64,000 nt of DNA from DASYXW01 sp035934405 (GTDB lineage Bacteria > Acidobacteriota > Terriglobia > UBA7540): positions 1-64,000 of the forward strand of contig DASYXW010000030.1 of assembly GCA_035934405.1 (NCBI GenBank), given 5' to 3'. Positions within the stretch are counted from its first letter, which is position 1, and the number at the start of each line of letters is the position of its first letter. Of this stretch, positions 25,598 through 34,600 are shown one piece after another. The notes beneath the pieces are model-generated. The model was not told the origin of the DNA. It saw only the letters and a list, made by a program, of their open reading frames with translations, and made no database searches. Made by a program: the position numbers and the translations under genes.

Positions 25598-27513
25598 TGG
25601 AATATCGCTACCTGACTCGCATCAATTCGCCCGCCGACCTGAAACAGGTCCCGCGCGACGCCCTTCCTGAGGTGGCGGAGGAGTTGCGCGACTATCTCAT
25701 CACCGTGATCTCCAAGGTCGGCGGCCATCTCGCATCGAGCCTCGGCGCCGTGGAGCTGACGCTGGCGCTGCACTACACCTTCAACGCGCCGCGTGACAAG
25801 ATCGTCTGGGACGTGGGCCATCAGGCCTACGGGCATAAGATTTTGACCGGCCGCCGCGACCGCTTCCCCACCATCCGCCAGTACGGCGGCCTCTCCGGCT
25901 TCCCGGTGCGCGACGAGAGTCCCTACGACACCTTTAACGTGGCCCACGCCTGTACGGCAATTTCCGGCGCGCTCGGCATGGCGGTGGCGCGCGACCTGAA
26001 GGGACAGGATTTTCACGTCGTCGCCGTGGTGGGCGACGCGGGCCTTACGGGCGGCGTGGCGCTTGAAGGCATCAACAACCTCGGCACGCTGAAGAAAAAA
26101 GTGTTGGTGATCCTCAACGACAACGAGATGTCGATCTCTCCCAACGTCGGCGCCATCGCCGGATATCTCAACCGCATCGTACACGGCCAGGCCTACCGCC
26201 GCCTGACCCACGAAGTGGAGAAGATGATGCGCGCCGTGCCGCGCCTCGGACCCCGACTCTTGCGGCTCTCGAAAGACATTGTGGAGTCAGCCAAGAGTTG
26301 GCTGATTCCCGGCCTGGTGTTCGAAGAACTGGGCTTCACTTACGTCGGCCCCATCAACGGGCATAGCATTGACGACTTGCTCGCCGCGCTTGCCCGAGTG
26401 AAAGACAACCCGGAACCGACGCTGCTGCACATTGTGACGCAGAAGGGCAAGGGCTACCCGCACGCCGAAAAGCTGCCGGTGAAATATCACGGCGTCACAC
26501 AGTTTGACATCTCGACCGGGGCCTTCCACAAGGCGCCGGCCACCGCGCCGAGCTACACCAGCGTTTTCGGCAAGGCTTGCTGCGAGCTGGCGGAGCGGGA
26601 CGAACGCGTGGTGGCCATTACCGCCGCCATGAGCGAGGGCACCGGCCTTGACGAGTTTTCCAAGCGCTTCCCGGATCGCTTCTTTGACGTCGGCATTGCC
26701 GAGCAGCACGCTGTGGACTTCGCCTGTGGCCTGGCCTGCGAAGGCATGCGGCCGGTGGCGGCGATCTATTCCACCTTCCTGCAGCGTGCCTACGACCAAC
26801 TTGTGCACGACGTTTGCCTGATGCACCTGCCCGTGACGCTGGCGCTCGATCGCGGAGGCATCGTCGGCGCCGACGGGCCCACGCATCACGGCCTCTACGA
26901 CCTCGTGTATCTTTCCGCCCTGCCCGGCATGGTGGTGATGGCACCGAAGGATGAAAACGAGCTTCGCCACATGCTCTACACCGCCGTCATGCTTGACGGC
27001 CCGGCAGCGGTACGCTACCCGCGCGGCAACGGCATCGGCGCGCCGCTCACCGAGTTCAAGCGGCTCGAAACCGGCAAGGCGGAAATCCTGCGCGAAGGCG
27101 GCGACATCGCCATCCTGGCGCTCGGCAGCATGGTCTATCCCTGCCTTGAGGCCGCGACCCGCCTCGAAGCCGCCGGCATCCACTCGACCGTGATCAACGC
27201 CCGCTTCATGAAGCCGCTCGACGAGGAACTCATCTCCGTGCTCGCGGCCGACAAGCAGTTCCTGGTGACGGCGGAGGAAGGCACCGAGGCGGGCGGATTC
27301 GGCGCCAACATCGCCGCGCTGCTCCACGACCGCCGCATTCCCGCCAGCATCCTGCGCATCGCTGTGCCTGACCGCATCATTCCGCACGGCGCGCCCAACC
27401 TGCTTCACGCCAAGTATGGCCTCGACGCCGACGGCATTGTGGAGAAGATTCGAAGATTCGCCGACGAGTTGCCGATGGGGCCGAGGGTGAGCCGGCGGTC
27501 GGTGTCGACGTGA
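25597..27513 (+). CDS. dxs: 1-deoxy-D-xylulose-5-phosphate synthase
   Basis: The protein has 638 residues, normal length. It makes DXP from pyruvate and glyceraldehyde 3-phosphate, the first step of the MEP isoprenoid pathway. Thiamine diphosphate site: VVGDAGLTGGVALEGINNLG continued by VLVILNDNEMSISPNVGA. Other conserved parts are VWDVGHQAYGHKILTGR, the catalytic FFDVGIAEQHAVDFACGLA, and LDRGGIVGADGPTHHGLYD. It follows ispA with a one-base overlap, so prenyl precursor supply and elongation are likely cotranscribed. Confidence 0.96.
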   Translation: MEYRYLTRINSPADLKQVPRDALPEVAEELRDYLITVISKVGGHLASSLGAVELTLALHYTFNAPRDKIVWDVGHQAYGHKILTGRRDRFPTIRQYGGLSGFPVRDESPYDTFNVAHACTAISGALGMAVARDLKGQDFHVVAVVGDAGLTGGVALEGINNLGTLKKKVLVILNDNEMSISPNVGAIAGYLNRIVHGQAYRRLTHEVEKMMRAVPRLGPRLLRLSKDIVESAKSWLIPGLVFEELGFTYVGPINGHSIDDLLAALARVKDNPEPTLLHIVTQKGKGYPHAEKLPVKYHGVTQFDISTGAFHKAPATAPSYTSVFGKACCELAERDERVVAITAAMSEGTGLDEFSKRFPDRFFDVGIAEQHAVDFACGLACEGMRPVAAIYSTFLQRAYDQLVHDVCLMHLPVTLALDRGGIVGADGPTHHGLYDLVYLSALPGMVVMAPKDENELRHMLYTAVMLDGPAAVRYPRGNGIGAPLTEFKRLETGKAEILREGGDIAILALGSMVYPCLEAATRLEAAGIHSTVINARFMKPLDEELISVLAADKQFLVTAEEGTEAGGFGANIAALLHDRRIPASILRIAVPDRIIPHGAPNLLHAKYGLDADGIVEKIRRFADELPMGPRVSRRSVST

Positions 27514-27538
27514 GATCCAAAACTGCCCGGGTTTAACC

Positions 27539-28498
27539 CTACTTCCCACGCGCCTCCGTATCACGCGATTCGAATCCCTGCAAGCGCGCGAGCTTCTCGA
27601 GAAATACGCGAATCTGCTCGTCCCAGAAATCCCACGTATGCTCGCGCGGCGAGACTTCGCGGTACTCATACGGAATCCTGAGCTTGGCGAGCAGCGCGAC
27701 GAACTGGTGATTGCTGTCGATCAGGAAGTCTTCGCCGCCTTCGGCGAAATAGAGCATGGGCATTTCGGCAGGCGGGACTTTCTTCACAAGCTCGAAGGGA
27801 TCGCGTTCCTGGGCCGAGGCGGAGCCATCCGGGCCGAAGTGTGAATGAATGTCGGCAATATTCTTGCGTTCCTGCTCGGTCGCGTTGGCGGGCGGGTTAA
27901 GCAGGCCATGAGCCACACCCAGCGCGCCGCTGAAGCTGGCAATGGCCGTGAACATTTCATAATGCTTCAGTCCCAGGAACATGGCGCCGTACCCGCCCAT
28001 CGACAGCCCGGCGATGGCGCGCGCGCGCCGCAAGGGGATCGTGCGATAGTGGTCCTCGACGTACGGGATGAGGTCCTTGATGATCTGGTCCTCGAACCTC
28101 TGCTTGGGGTCGGAGGCGTTGTTCACATACCAGCCGTTCGAGCCGTTGGGCATCACGATAATCAGGCGGTAGCGGGCGGCATACTCCGAGAGGTTGGTCT
28201 GCTCGGTCCAGTCCGTGTTGTTGCCGCCGTAGCCGTGCAGCAGATAGAGCACCGGGTAGCGGCTGGTGGAGGTTTCGTAATCGAGCGGCAGAATCAGGTT
28301 GAAGGCGCGATCCTGGTTCAGCGCTTTGCTGAAGAAATGGACTGTCTGGACGTTGCGCGCTTCAGCCTCAGGGGGCTGAGCGGGCGGCGTAATCTCATCG
28401 GCCGCGAAGACGGCTGGACTCACCAGACACGCTACCGCCAGACTCATTGCGGCGAAGACAGCCTTCAGGTTCCGGGATTGCAACGGTGAGAGGCTCAA
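27539..28498 (-). CDS. Exported esterase D-like alpha/beta hydrolase
   Basis: The protein has 319 residues with a TTG start at 28498, preceded by AAAGGAG at a suitable distance; an in-frame ATG at 28447 would shorten the signal peptide. The signal peptide is AVFAAMSLAVACLVSPAVFA. The catalytic triad of the putative-esterase family is visible: Ser in AIAGLSMGGYGAMFLG, a probable Asp in FAEGGEDFLID, and His in SPREHTWDFWDEQI. Oxyanion region: PVLYLLHGYGGNNTDW. Relatives include feruloyl and acetyl xylan esterases, antigen 85-like proteins and S-formylglutathione hydrolase; export favours a polymer or lipid ester substrate. Confidence 0.88.
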   Translation of the reverse strand: MSLSPLQSRNLKAVFAAMSLAVACLVSPAVFAADEITPPAQPPEAEARNVQTVHFFSKALNQDRAFNLILPLDYETSTSRYPVLYLLHGYGGNNTDWTEQTNLSEYAARYRLIIVMPNGSNGWYVNNASDPKQRFEDQIIKDLIPYVEDHYRTIPLRRARAIAGLSMGGYGAMFLGLKHYEMFTAIASFSGALGVAHGLLNPPANATEQERKNIADIHSHFGPDGSASAQERDPFELVKKVPPAEMPMLYFAEGGEDFLIDSNHQFVALLAKLRIPYEYREVSPREHTWDFWDEQIRVFLEKLARLQGFESRDTEARGK

Positions 28499-29160
28499 CG
28501 AAGTGGTCTCCTTTCCTGGCCGGGAGTGAAGAGCTATGCTACCACGTCGCGGGCCGCCCTTGAGCGCTTCGCGAAACTTCCAGACCGGGGCAAATCGGGC
28601 CAGCCTTGCGTTCTATATTAAGTGACGTATTATCAATGACATTAGCGCTTAGACCGTCTTTTCTCCTCCTGAAGCCGTGCCTCCACGGCGGCACACGCCT
28701 TGACCTTCCCAGCGGCCGGGGTGGGAGGTTGCTGTTGCGGTGGCGCGCAGGATTCCCCTCGGAGAACCATCGAGCGGAGCGCGGCGGGGGAAACCTCTTG
28801 TGCCGGGTGTTCGCGCCAGGAAGCATTCCTGCAGTTTAAGACCATAACAGGGCGGCGGGGCTCTCCGACCTCCCAGTAGTTTATCATGAGTAATGAGATT
28901 GCCAAGTACTATTTTTCTCTCGTTAAGGTCAGCCAAGGCCGGCTAAATTGCGAAATCAGGACACTGCCGAGTTCTTGGTAGTGTTTCATGTTGGCATTGA
29001 CGAAGTCGAGTTAAGGAGACACTACCGAGTTCCTGATACGGTGACCATCCCCAGCAGGTCATGATAACATCGTGAGAGTACACGCGCAGGCCAACCTTGC
29101 CGCCGCGGGCGGACATCCGACTGTAAGGGCGCCGAAGAGATCACGAGGAGGTCATGGTTA
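28499..29160. other. Gene-poor stretch with two copies of an ACACTRCCGAGTTC repeat
   Basis: No convincing gene is visible. Overlapping minus-strand frames between 28539 and 28936 are Arg- and Pro-rich and show no family features. A possible plus-strand promoter is TTGCGT (28606-28611), 16 nt, TATTAT (28628-28633). Two diverged copies of one element lie at 28961-28984 and 29019-29043. Confidence 0.4.
28961..29043. repeat. Pair of ACACTRCCGAGTTCYTG elements
   Basis: The first copy (28961-28984) forms a hairpin, ACACTGCC paired with GGTAGTGT. The second (29019-29043) repeats ACACTACCGAGTTCCTGATA with a less perfect stem. They are 58 nt apart. They could be the end of a lost insertion sequence or a small dispersed repeat. 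Confidence 0.4.
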
Positions 29161-30246
29161 ATGATATCGCTATCGGTTTTTCATAGCTGGTTTTACCAAT
29201 CCTGGGGGACCGGACGGCGGAGCTCGTCCCGGCCATCCGGGCAAGTCTCGCTGGTCTTGCGGGTCCTGCGGGTGCTGCGGGCCTCCTGGCTCGGGCGCGC
29301 GCTCGCCCCGATACGATCGGGGCTCGCGGCGCTGGCGTTTGTGGCGATACTTGCGCCGGCGCCCGCTGGGGCCGAGGACCTGGTGAAGGAGGCGCTCGCC
29401 AGCTTTCCGCCGAAAACGGTGCGCCTGGAGTATTCGAGCCCGGCCAAGCTGCGCGAACTCCCCGACTACGCCAAGCTGCGCCAGCATTACCTCGGTCCAA
29501 GTTTGCGCGAGCTCGAAACCTCATTGGGGAAGTTGGGCATCGAGGAAGGCGACATTGACGAACTGGCGCTGGGGTGGCAATCCGGCACGAGCGGTCTGGT
29601 GATGCAAGGGCTGGCGGTGGGTCATTTCAACGCCGGCGACGTGGCCCGGAAGGCGGCGGCGCAGGGCATTAAGCCCGTCCTGACTGCCGGGCAGGCGGTC
29701 TACTGCTTCGGGGCGGACTCCGACTCGCCCTGTGTGATGATTCTCTCGCCGACGCTCGGGGCGTTCGGCATCGGTAGCGCGCTCGGGCGAATGGCGCAAG
29801 CGCGGGGCGGCCAAGCGCCGAGCCTCAATTCAGACTCCAGCTTTGTCTCGCTCGTAACCCAGGACCGCAAAGATACACCCATCTGGGGGGTGGCCACGGG
29901 GCCGGCGGTGGTGGATTGGTTCAAGGGCTGGATGCCGTCACAGAAGAACCTGCAGCTTGACTGGCAGAGCCAGTTTCAGTCCGTGCAGTCGCTCGCGTAC
30001 AGCGTGAAGCCGAAGCAGCAGGTCGAGCTGGACGTGCAGATGGATTGCACGTCGGCGCAGTCGGCGGGAAGCCTGCGGCAGGTGTTTGACGGACTGAAAC
30101 TTTTCCAGCAGGTGGCCTGGCAACAGCGGAACCCCGGACGTCCGAATCCGTTTCAGGGCCTGGCCGTGGATTCGAGCGGCCCGCAGGTGCTGCTGACCCT
30201 CAACACGCCTTACGCGGCGCTGGAGGGAGGAGTGAGCAATCAGTGA
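29161..30246 (+). CDS. Exported protein of unknown function
   Basis: The protein has 361 residues. I chose the ATG at 29161; a GAGGAGG lies 9-15 nt upstream, and a competing ATG at 29155 opens only a ten-codon frame. The first 70 residues are unusual: an Arg/Ser/Leu-rich stretch (LRVLRVLRASW) encoded by a CTGCGGGT-type repeat, then a signal-like segment LAALAFVAILAPAPAGAE. The mature part begins DLVKEALASFPPKTVRLEYS and has no motif I know; it may bind something in the periplasm. The long N-terminus may be an expansion before the original signal peptide. It lies just upstream of the outer-membrane protein gene. Confidence 0.65.
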   Translation: MISLSVFHSWFYQSWGTGRRSSSRPSGQVSLVLRVLRVLRASWLGRALAPIRSGLAALAFVAILAPAPAGAEDLVKEALASFPPKTVRLEYSSPAKLRELPDYAKLRQHYLGPSLRELETSLGKLGIEEGDIDELALGWQSGTSGLVMQGLAVGHFNAGDVARKAAAQGIKPVLTAGQAVYCFGADSDSPCVMILSPTLGAFGIGSALGRMAQARGGQAPSLNSDSSFVSLVTQDRKDTPIWGVATGPAVVDWFKGWMPSQKNLQLDWQSQFQSVQSLAYSVKPKQQVELDVQMDCTSAQSAGSLRQVFDGLKLFQQVAWQQRNPGRPNPFQGLAVDSSGPQVLLTLNTPYAALEGGVSNQ

Positions 30247-30250
30247 TTTG

Positions 30251-30300
30251 TGAACGATGAATGACGAATGGTGAATGATGAACGATGAACTATGAATGAC
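30251..30300. repeat. Short tandem GAATGATGAAC-type repeat
   Basis: About five degenerate copies of a TGAACGATGAA / TGAATGACGAA unit fill the gap between the two exported-protein genes and run into the first codons of the next one. It belongs to a group of low-complexity repeats found at several gene boundaries in this window. Confidence 0.6.
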
Positions 30301-31083
30301 CACGCGCGCGGTCGTCTGCTTGCACTCTTCGTGTTCGCACTGTACCTGTTCCTTCCCGTCTCCGGCTGGGCGCAGGACAACTACGAGATCCAAACCTACG
30401 GCGCAGACACCGTCGAGCCGGGCCATACGATGGTGGAACTGCACAGCAATTTCACCATCGAGGGCCGCAAGGACGTGGTGGACGGCCTGGCGCCGACCAA
30501 CCATGCCGAGCACGAGACCATCGAAATCACCCACGGATTCAACGACTGGTTCGAGACCGGCTTTTACATCTTCACCAGTGCCCGCGATGGCGACGGTTGG
30601 GACTGGGTAGGCGACCACATCCGGCCGCGGTTCCGCATACCGGAAAAATGGCACTGGCCGGTGGGCCTCAGCCTCTCGAACGAGATCGGCTACCAGCGCC
30701 GCAAGTTTTCTCCCGACACCTGGACGTGGGAAATCCGGCCGATTGTCGACCAGACGCACGGCCGCTGGTACTGGGCGTTCAACCCGAGCTTTGACCGCTC
30801 CTTCCACGGCGAGAGCGTCCACAAGGGCGTGGAGTTCTCGCCCAACGCCAAGTTCAGCTACAACGTGACCAAGAAAATCGCCGCAGGTCTCGAGTATTAC
30901 GGAGCCCTGGGGCCCGTCAACAATTTCGATCCGCTGGCGGACGAGGAGCAGCAGATCTTTCCCACGATCGACCTCAATATCGCCCCGCAGTGGGAGATCA
31001 ACTTTGGCGTGGGCGTAGGCGTGACGCGCAGCACCGACCATCTTATCGCCAAAATGATTCTGGGGTACCGGTTTGACTTCTAA
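30292..31083 (+). CDS. Outer-membrane beta-barrel protein, unknown role
   Basis: The protein has 263 residues. The signal peptide is RGRLLALFVFALYLFLPVSGWAQ. The mature part has alternating hydrophobic/aromatic strands (HTMVELHSNFTIEG, WYWAFNPSFDRSFHGESV, AAGLEYYGALGPV) and ends in MILGYRFDF, a terminal Phe typical of barrels inserted by BamA. It is a medium-size barrel, perhaps 12 strands. No transport specificity can be read. The gene begins inside a GAATGA-type repeat, so the exact start is somewhat uncertain. Confidence 0.75.
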   Translation: MNDHARGRLLALFVFALYLFLPVSGWAQDNYEIQTYGADTVEPGHTMVELHSNFTIEGRKDVVDGLAPTNHAEHETIEITHGFNDWFETGFYIFTSARDGDGWDWVGDHIRPRFRIPEKWHWPVGLSLSNEIGYQRRKFSPDTWTWEIRPIVDQTHGRWYWAFNPSFDRSFHGESVHKGVEFSPNAKFSYNVTKKIAAGLEYYGALGPVNNFDPLADEEQQIFPTIDLNIAPQWEINFGVGVGVTRSTDHLIAKMILGYRFDF

Positions 31084-31693
31084 TGGGCTTCGCGGACCAG
31101 CAGCTATCCCCCCGCTTTGCGGCCCGATAACGGCGGTGGCGGCCCGGGTGTGATCTCCAAAGGTCTTGATAACTCATCAAGTATCAACCAACGATGTACT
31201 TGACAGCCGAGGGTTTTGGGTTTATACAAGGAGTTTATTGGTTAGGGGTGTTTTCATACTCGGATTGCAGCGATCATAACGTAATGGGCCAGGGGTCGAA
31301 GGCTCGGCTGGACTCGTAAAGGCCACCTCTCCCGCCATCTTAACAACCTAGGCTAGCAAGTGACGTCACTCGAAGCCACTCGAAAGTTGATATCAGGCGC
31401 GGCCACCCGGGGTCGCTGACAGGCTGGGATACAAGAGAAATCAGCTTCCATTTTAGGATAGACTGTTACCAGCCCACACGGTTCAAATGTCTCGGGGGGA
31501 CCACAATCTAGAGGCTCAAGCGCCTTGATATCAATGGCTTTCGCAGTCAAGCTAACGGCACGCCGATTGCTGCGTGCCATCGGTGGGGGGAGCCTTTGGG
31601 GGGCGTCATATGGGGACGAGGTGTTCCCGTATCCCGAAGCGTTCTTGAGCCGCCGATAATCTGGAAGACAAGCTGTTAAATCAAAGGAAAGCC
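31084..31693. other. Long intergenic region with a near-consensus promoter
   Basis: These 610 bases are relatively rich in A and T around 31150-31260. A minus-strand frame of 75 codons at 31353-31580 has no family features and I do not call it. The notable signal is a near-perfect promoter at 31200-31228, which would leave a leader of about 460 nt before the first phosphoesterase gene, or express a small RNA. Confidence 0.45.
31200..31228 (+). promoter_or_regulatory. Near-consensus sigma-70-type promoter
   Basis: TTGACA at 31200-31205 is followed by exactly 17 nt and TATACA at 31223-31228. Only one base differs from the consensus hexamers. Transcription would start near 31235, towards the phosphoesterase gene at 31694. 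Confidence 0.55.
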
Positions 31694-34600
31694 ATGATAA
31701 GAGTCATCACTAGGAATCGAGCCGGGCAGGGGATTCTCTTGGGCCTGCTGTTAAGCCTTCTTACCCTGATCGGAGTCTTCAACAGCAGAATCGAACGCGC
31801 GCAGACGGCCGGCGGCGGGGCAACGGCCAAGTCACGGGCCACGCTACCCTCGTCCCAGAACCAGTCTGCTCGTCAAGCCGCGGTGGTGCGGCGCGCGAAC
31901 GCCTCGCAGCTTTCCGGTCTCAGCAAGATCAAGCATTTCATTTTTATAATCAAGGAGAATCGGAGCTTCGACACGATGTTCGGGGCATTTCCGATTCCTG
32001 GCCTGCAAGGGGCGACCACCGCTGTCCTGTCCACGGGGCAAGTTGTCCCCATGGGTGCCGAGCCCGATGTCACCCGTGACATCTGCCACGAGTGGCAATG
32101 CAGCCTTTTGGGAATTGACAACGGCAAGATGGACGGTTTTGACCAGATTCAGGGCTTCGTTGCAGGCGGCCAGAATTGCAGCATCGCCGGAGATGAACTG
32201 TGTTTCGGGCAGTTCAACTCGACGACTCTCCCGAACTACTTCAAATACGCGCAGACTTTCGTGGTGGGAGACCACATGTTCACATCGCAGTACGGTCCCA
32301 GCTTCCCCAACCACCTCTATACGGTGGCCGCGCAATCCGGAGGTGTGGTTTCGGAACCGAGAACCCAGACGCAGCCAGTGATGGGGACGGCGGGGTGCGC
32401 CGACGCTTTGCCGGGAGCGATCGTCGACGTGCTTGACGCTAACGGCAACCTGACATTCCAGTTCCCGTGCTTCACTTTCGAGACCCTGGCAGACAGTTTG
32501 CAGAGCGCGGGCGTCTCATGGACTTACTACGGACCTTTCGCTAACGTTTTCAACCCGCTGATTGCCATCAACTCGATTCGCAACACCTCGTTGTGGACCA
32601 ATGGCGTCAACATCAAGCTGGACTCGACCTTCGCCGGCGACGCGGCCGCCGGCAATCTGCCCTCGGTAAGTTGGTTGGCGCCGGATTCGGGTTACAACGA
32701 CCACCCGGGGTGGAGCGAGTGCCAGAGTGAAAATTGGACGGTAAATCAGCTCAATGCATTGATGAGCGGGCCGGATTGGAGCTCGAGCGCGGTGGTCATC
32801 GTCTGGGACGACTTCGGCGGCTTCTACGACCACATCGCGCCGCCCATCGCCGATGAGTATGGACTCGGTATTCGCTCACCCCTGCTCATCATTTCGCCCT
32901 ATGCCAAGCCAGCCTACGTCTCGCATACCACGTATGAGTTCTCTTCCTTCCTGAAACTCGTGGAAGAGCGTTTCGGACTGCCGGCGCTTACCGCGCGCGA
33001 CGCTCAGGCAAACGACATGCTCGACAGTTTTAACTTCAATCAGACCCCCTTGCCGCCGCTGACGCTGATTCCACGCACCTGTTCGCCGGCCGGGAGCACG
33101 CTCCTGAACTTTACGCCGACCGAGGTTTCGAAGCCGAGCCCGGTGCTGAGCGTGAACATGATCAACTACAGCACCGTCAATAATCTGACGATTTCGAGTG
33201 TCGCCATCACCGGGTCGAACGCCGGCGACTTTTTTCAGACCAATTCGTGCTCGAGTATTCCGGCTTCGAACAAACCCCAGAAGTGCCCCATCAACGTGAC
33301 CTTTACGCCTTCGGCCAGCGGGCAGCGCACGGCCACCATGACGATCACGGATAGCGATCTCACCAGCCCGCAAACGGTATCGCTCGCCGGCGTGGGCACG
33401 GAGGTGACGCTCGGTCCGTCTTCGGCGCTGCTGAGTTTTGGCATCCAGGAGTTGGGGACGAGCAGCGCGTCGCAGGCGGCGACGGTGACCAACCAGGGCT
33501 CGACGGCGTTGTCCATTTCCAGCATCAAGATCAGCGGCGACTATAGCGGGTCCAACACTTGCGGCTCGAGCCTGGCGGCGGGAGCCAGTTGCACCGTCAA
33601 CGTGACGTTCACGCCCACGGCGCTCGGAACCCGGTACGGCTCGGTGACCATCGCCAATAGCGACGCCTCGAGTCCGGCGATCGTGAATCTGACCGGGGTG
33701 GGAACCCAGGTTTCCATCTCGCCCACCACGCTCACCTTCCCCGCCCAGACGGCGGGAACCACCAGCGCCCCGCAAACGATTACGGTAACGAACCGCGGCA
33801 CTGCGTTCCTCGGAATCACCGGCATCAAGACTTACGGAGAGAATCTGGTTCGACTCTACGATCAAACCGTCACGAAAGACTTTAGCCAGACGAACGATTG
33901 TCCCGCCGAGCTTGGTCCCGAGTCATCCTGCGCCATCAGCGTCGTGTTCAGTCCGACCCAGGGTTCGACCTCGGGAGTGAGCCTGGCCGGCAACATCCTG
34001 ATTGCTTATAACGGCGCCGACAGCCCGCAGTCGGTCAGTCTGACCGGCACGGGCTCGGCGTCTCTGAACCAACCGCTGCCTTTCATCAGCCAGCCGCTGA
34101 TCCCGACGATCGCGGCGCCGGCCGGTTTGCCGTTTACGCTGACCGTGAACGGCGGCAACTTTGTCGCCAACTCGGTCGTGAAGTGGAACGGCGCTGCGCT
34201 GGCAACCACCTTCCTGAGCGCGCATACGTTACAGGCGACGGTGCCGGCTTCTGACATCAGCAAGGCGGCTTCGGCCTGGGTGACGGTGTTCAATCCGGCG
34301 CCGGCCGGCGGCACTTCCAACGCGGTCACCTTTGAGATCGGCACCGCGGTCTCGCCGCTCACCTGGACGAAAGCCGACATTACGACCGGATCCGCCCCGC
34401 GCGACGTGGTGGTCGGGGACTTCAACGGCGACGGCATTCAAGACATTGCGGTCGTCAACAACAATGGCGGCCTCGCGGGCTCCGTCTCCGTCTTCCTGGG
34501 GAATGGCAACGGAACCTTCACGCTGAAATCCACTCCCTCGACCGGTCTCGGTCCCGTGGCCGCGGTGGTCGGTGATTTCAACGGCGACGGCAAGCTCGAT

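Noticed and set aside
28539..28936. Overlapping minus-strand frames of 87-95 codons
   Set aside because: They are Arg/Pro-rich, overlap each other in different frames and show no family features or ribosome-binding sites.
31353..31580. 75-codon minus-strand frame in the long intergenic region
   Set aside because: No recognisable motif and no ribosome-binding site; its Cys and Pro content looks like chance translation.
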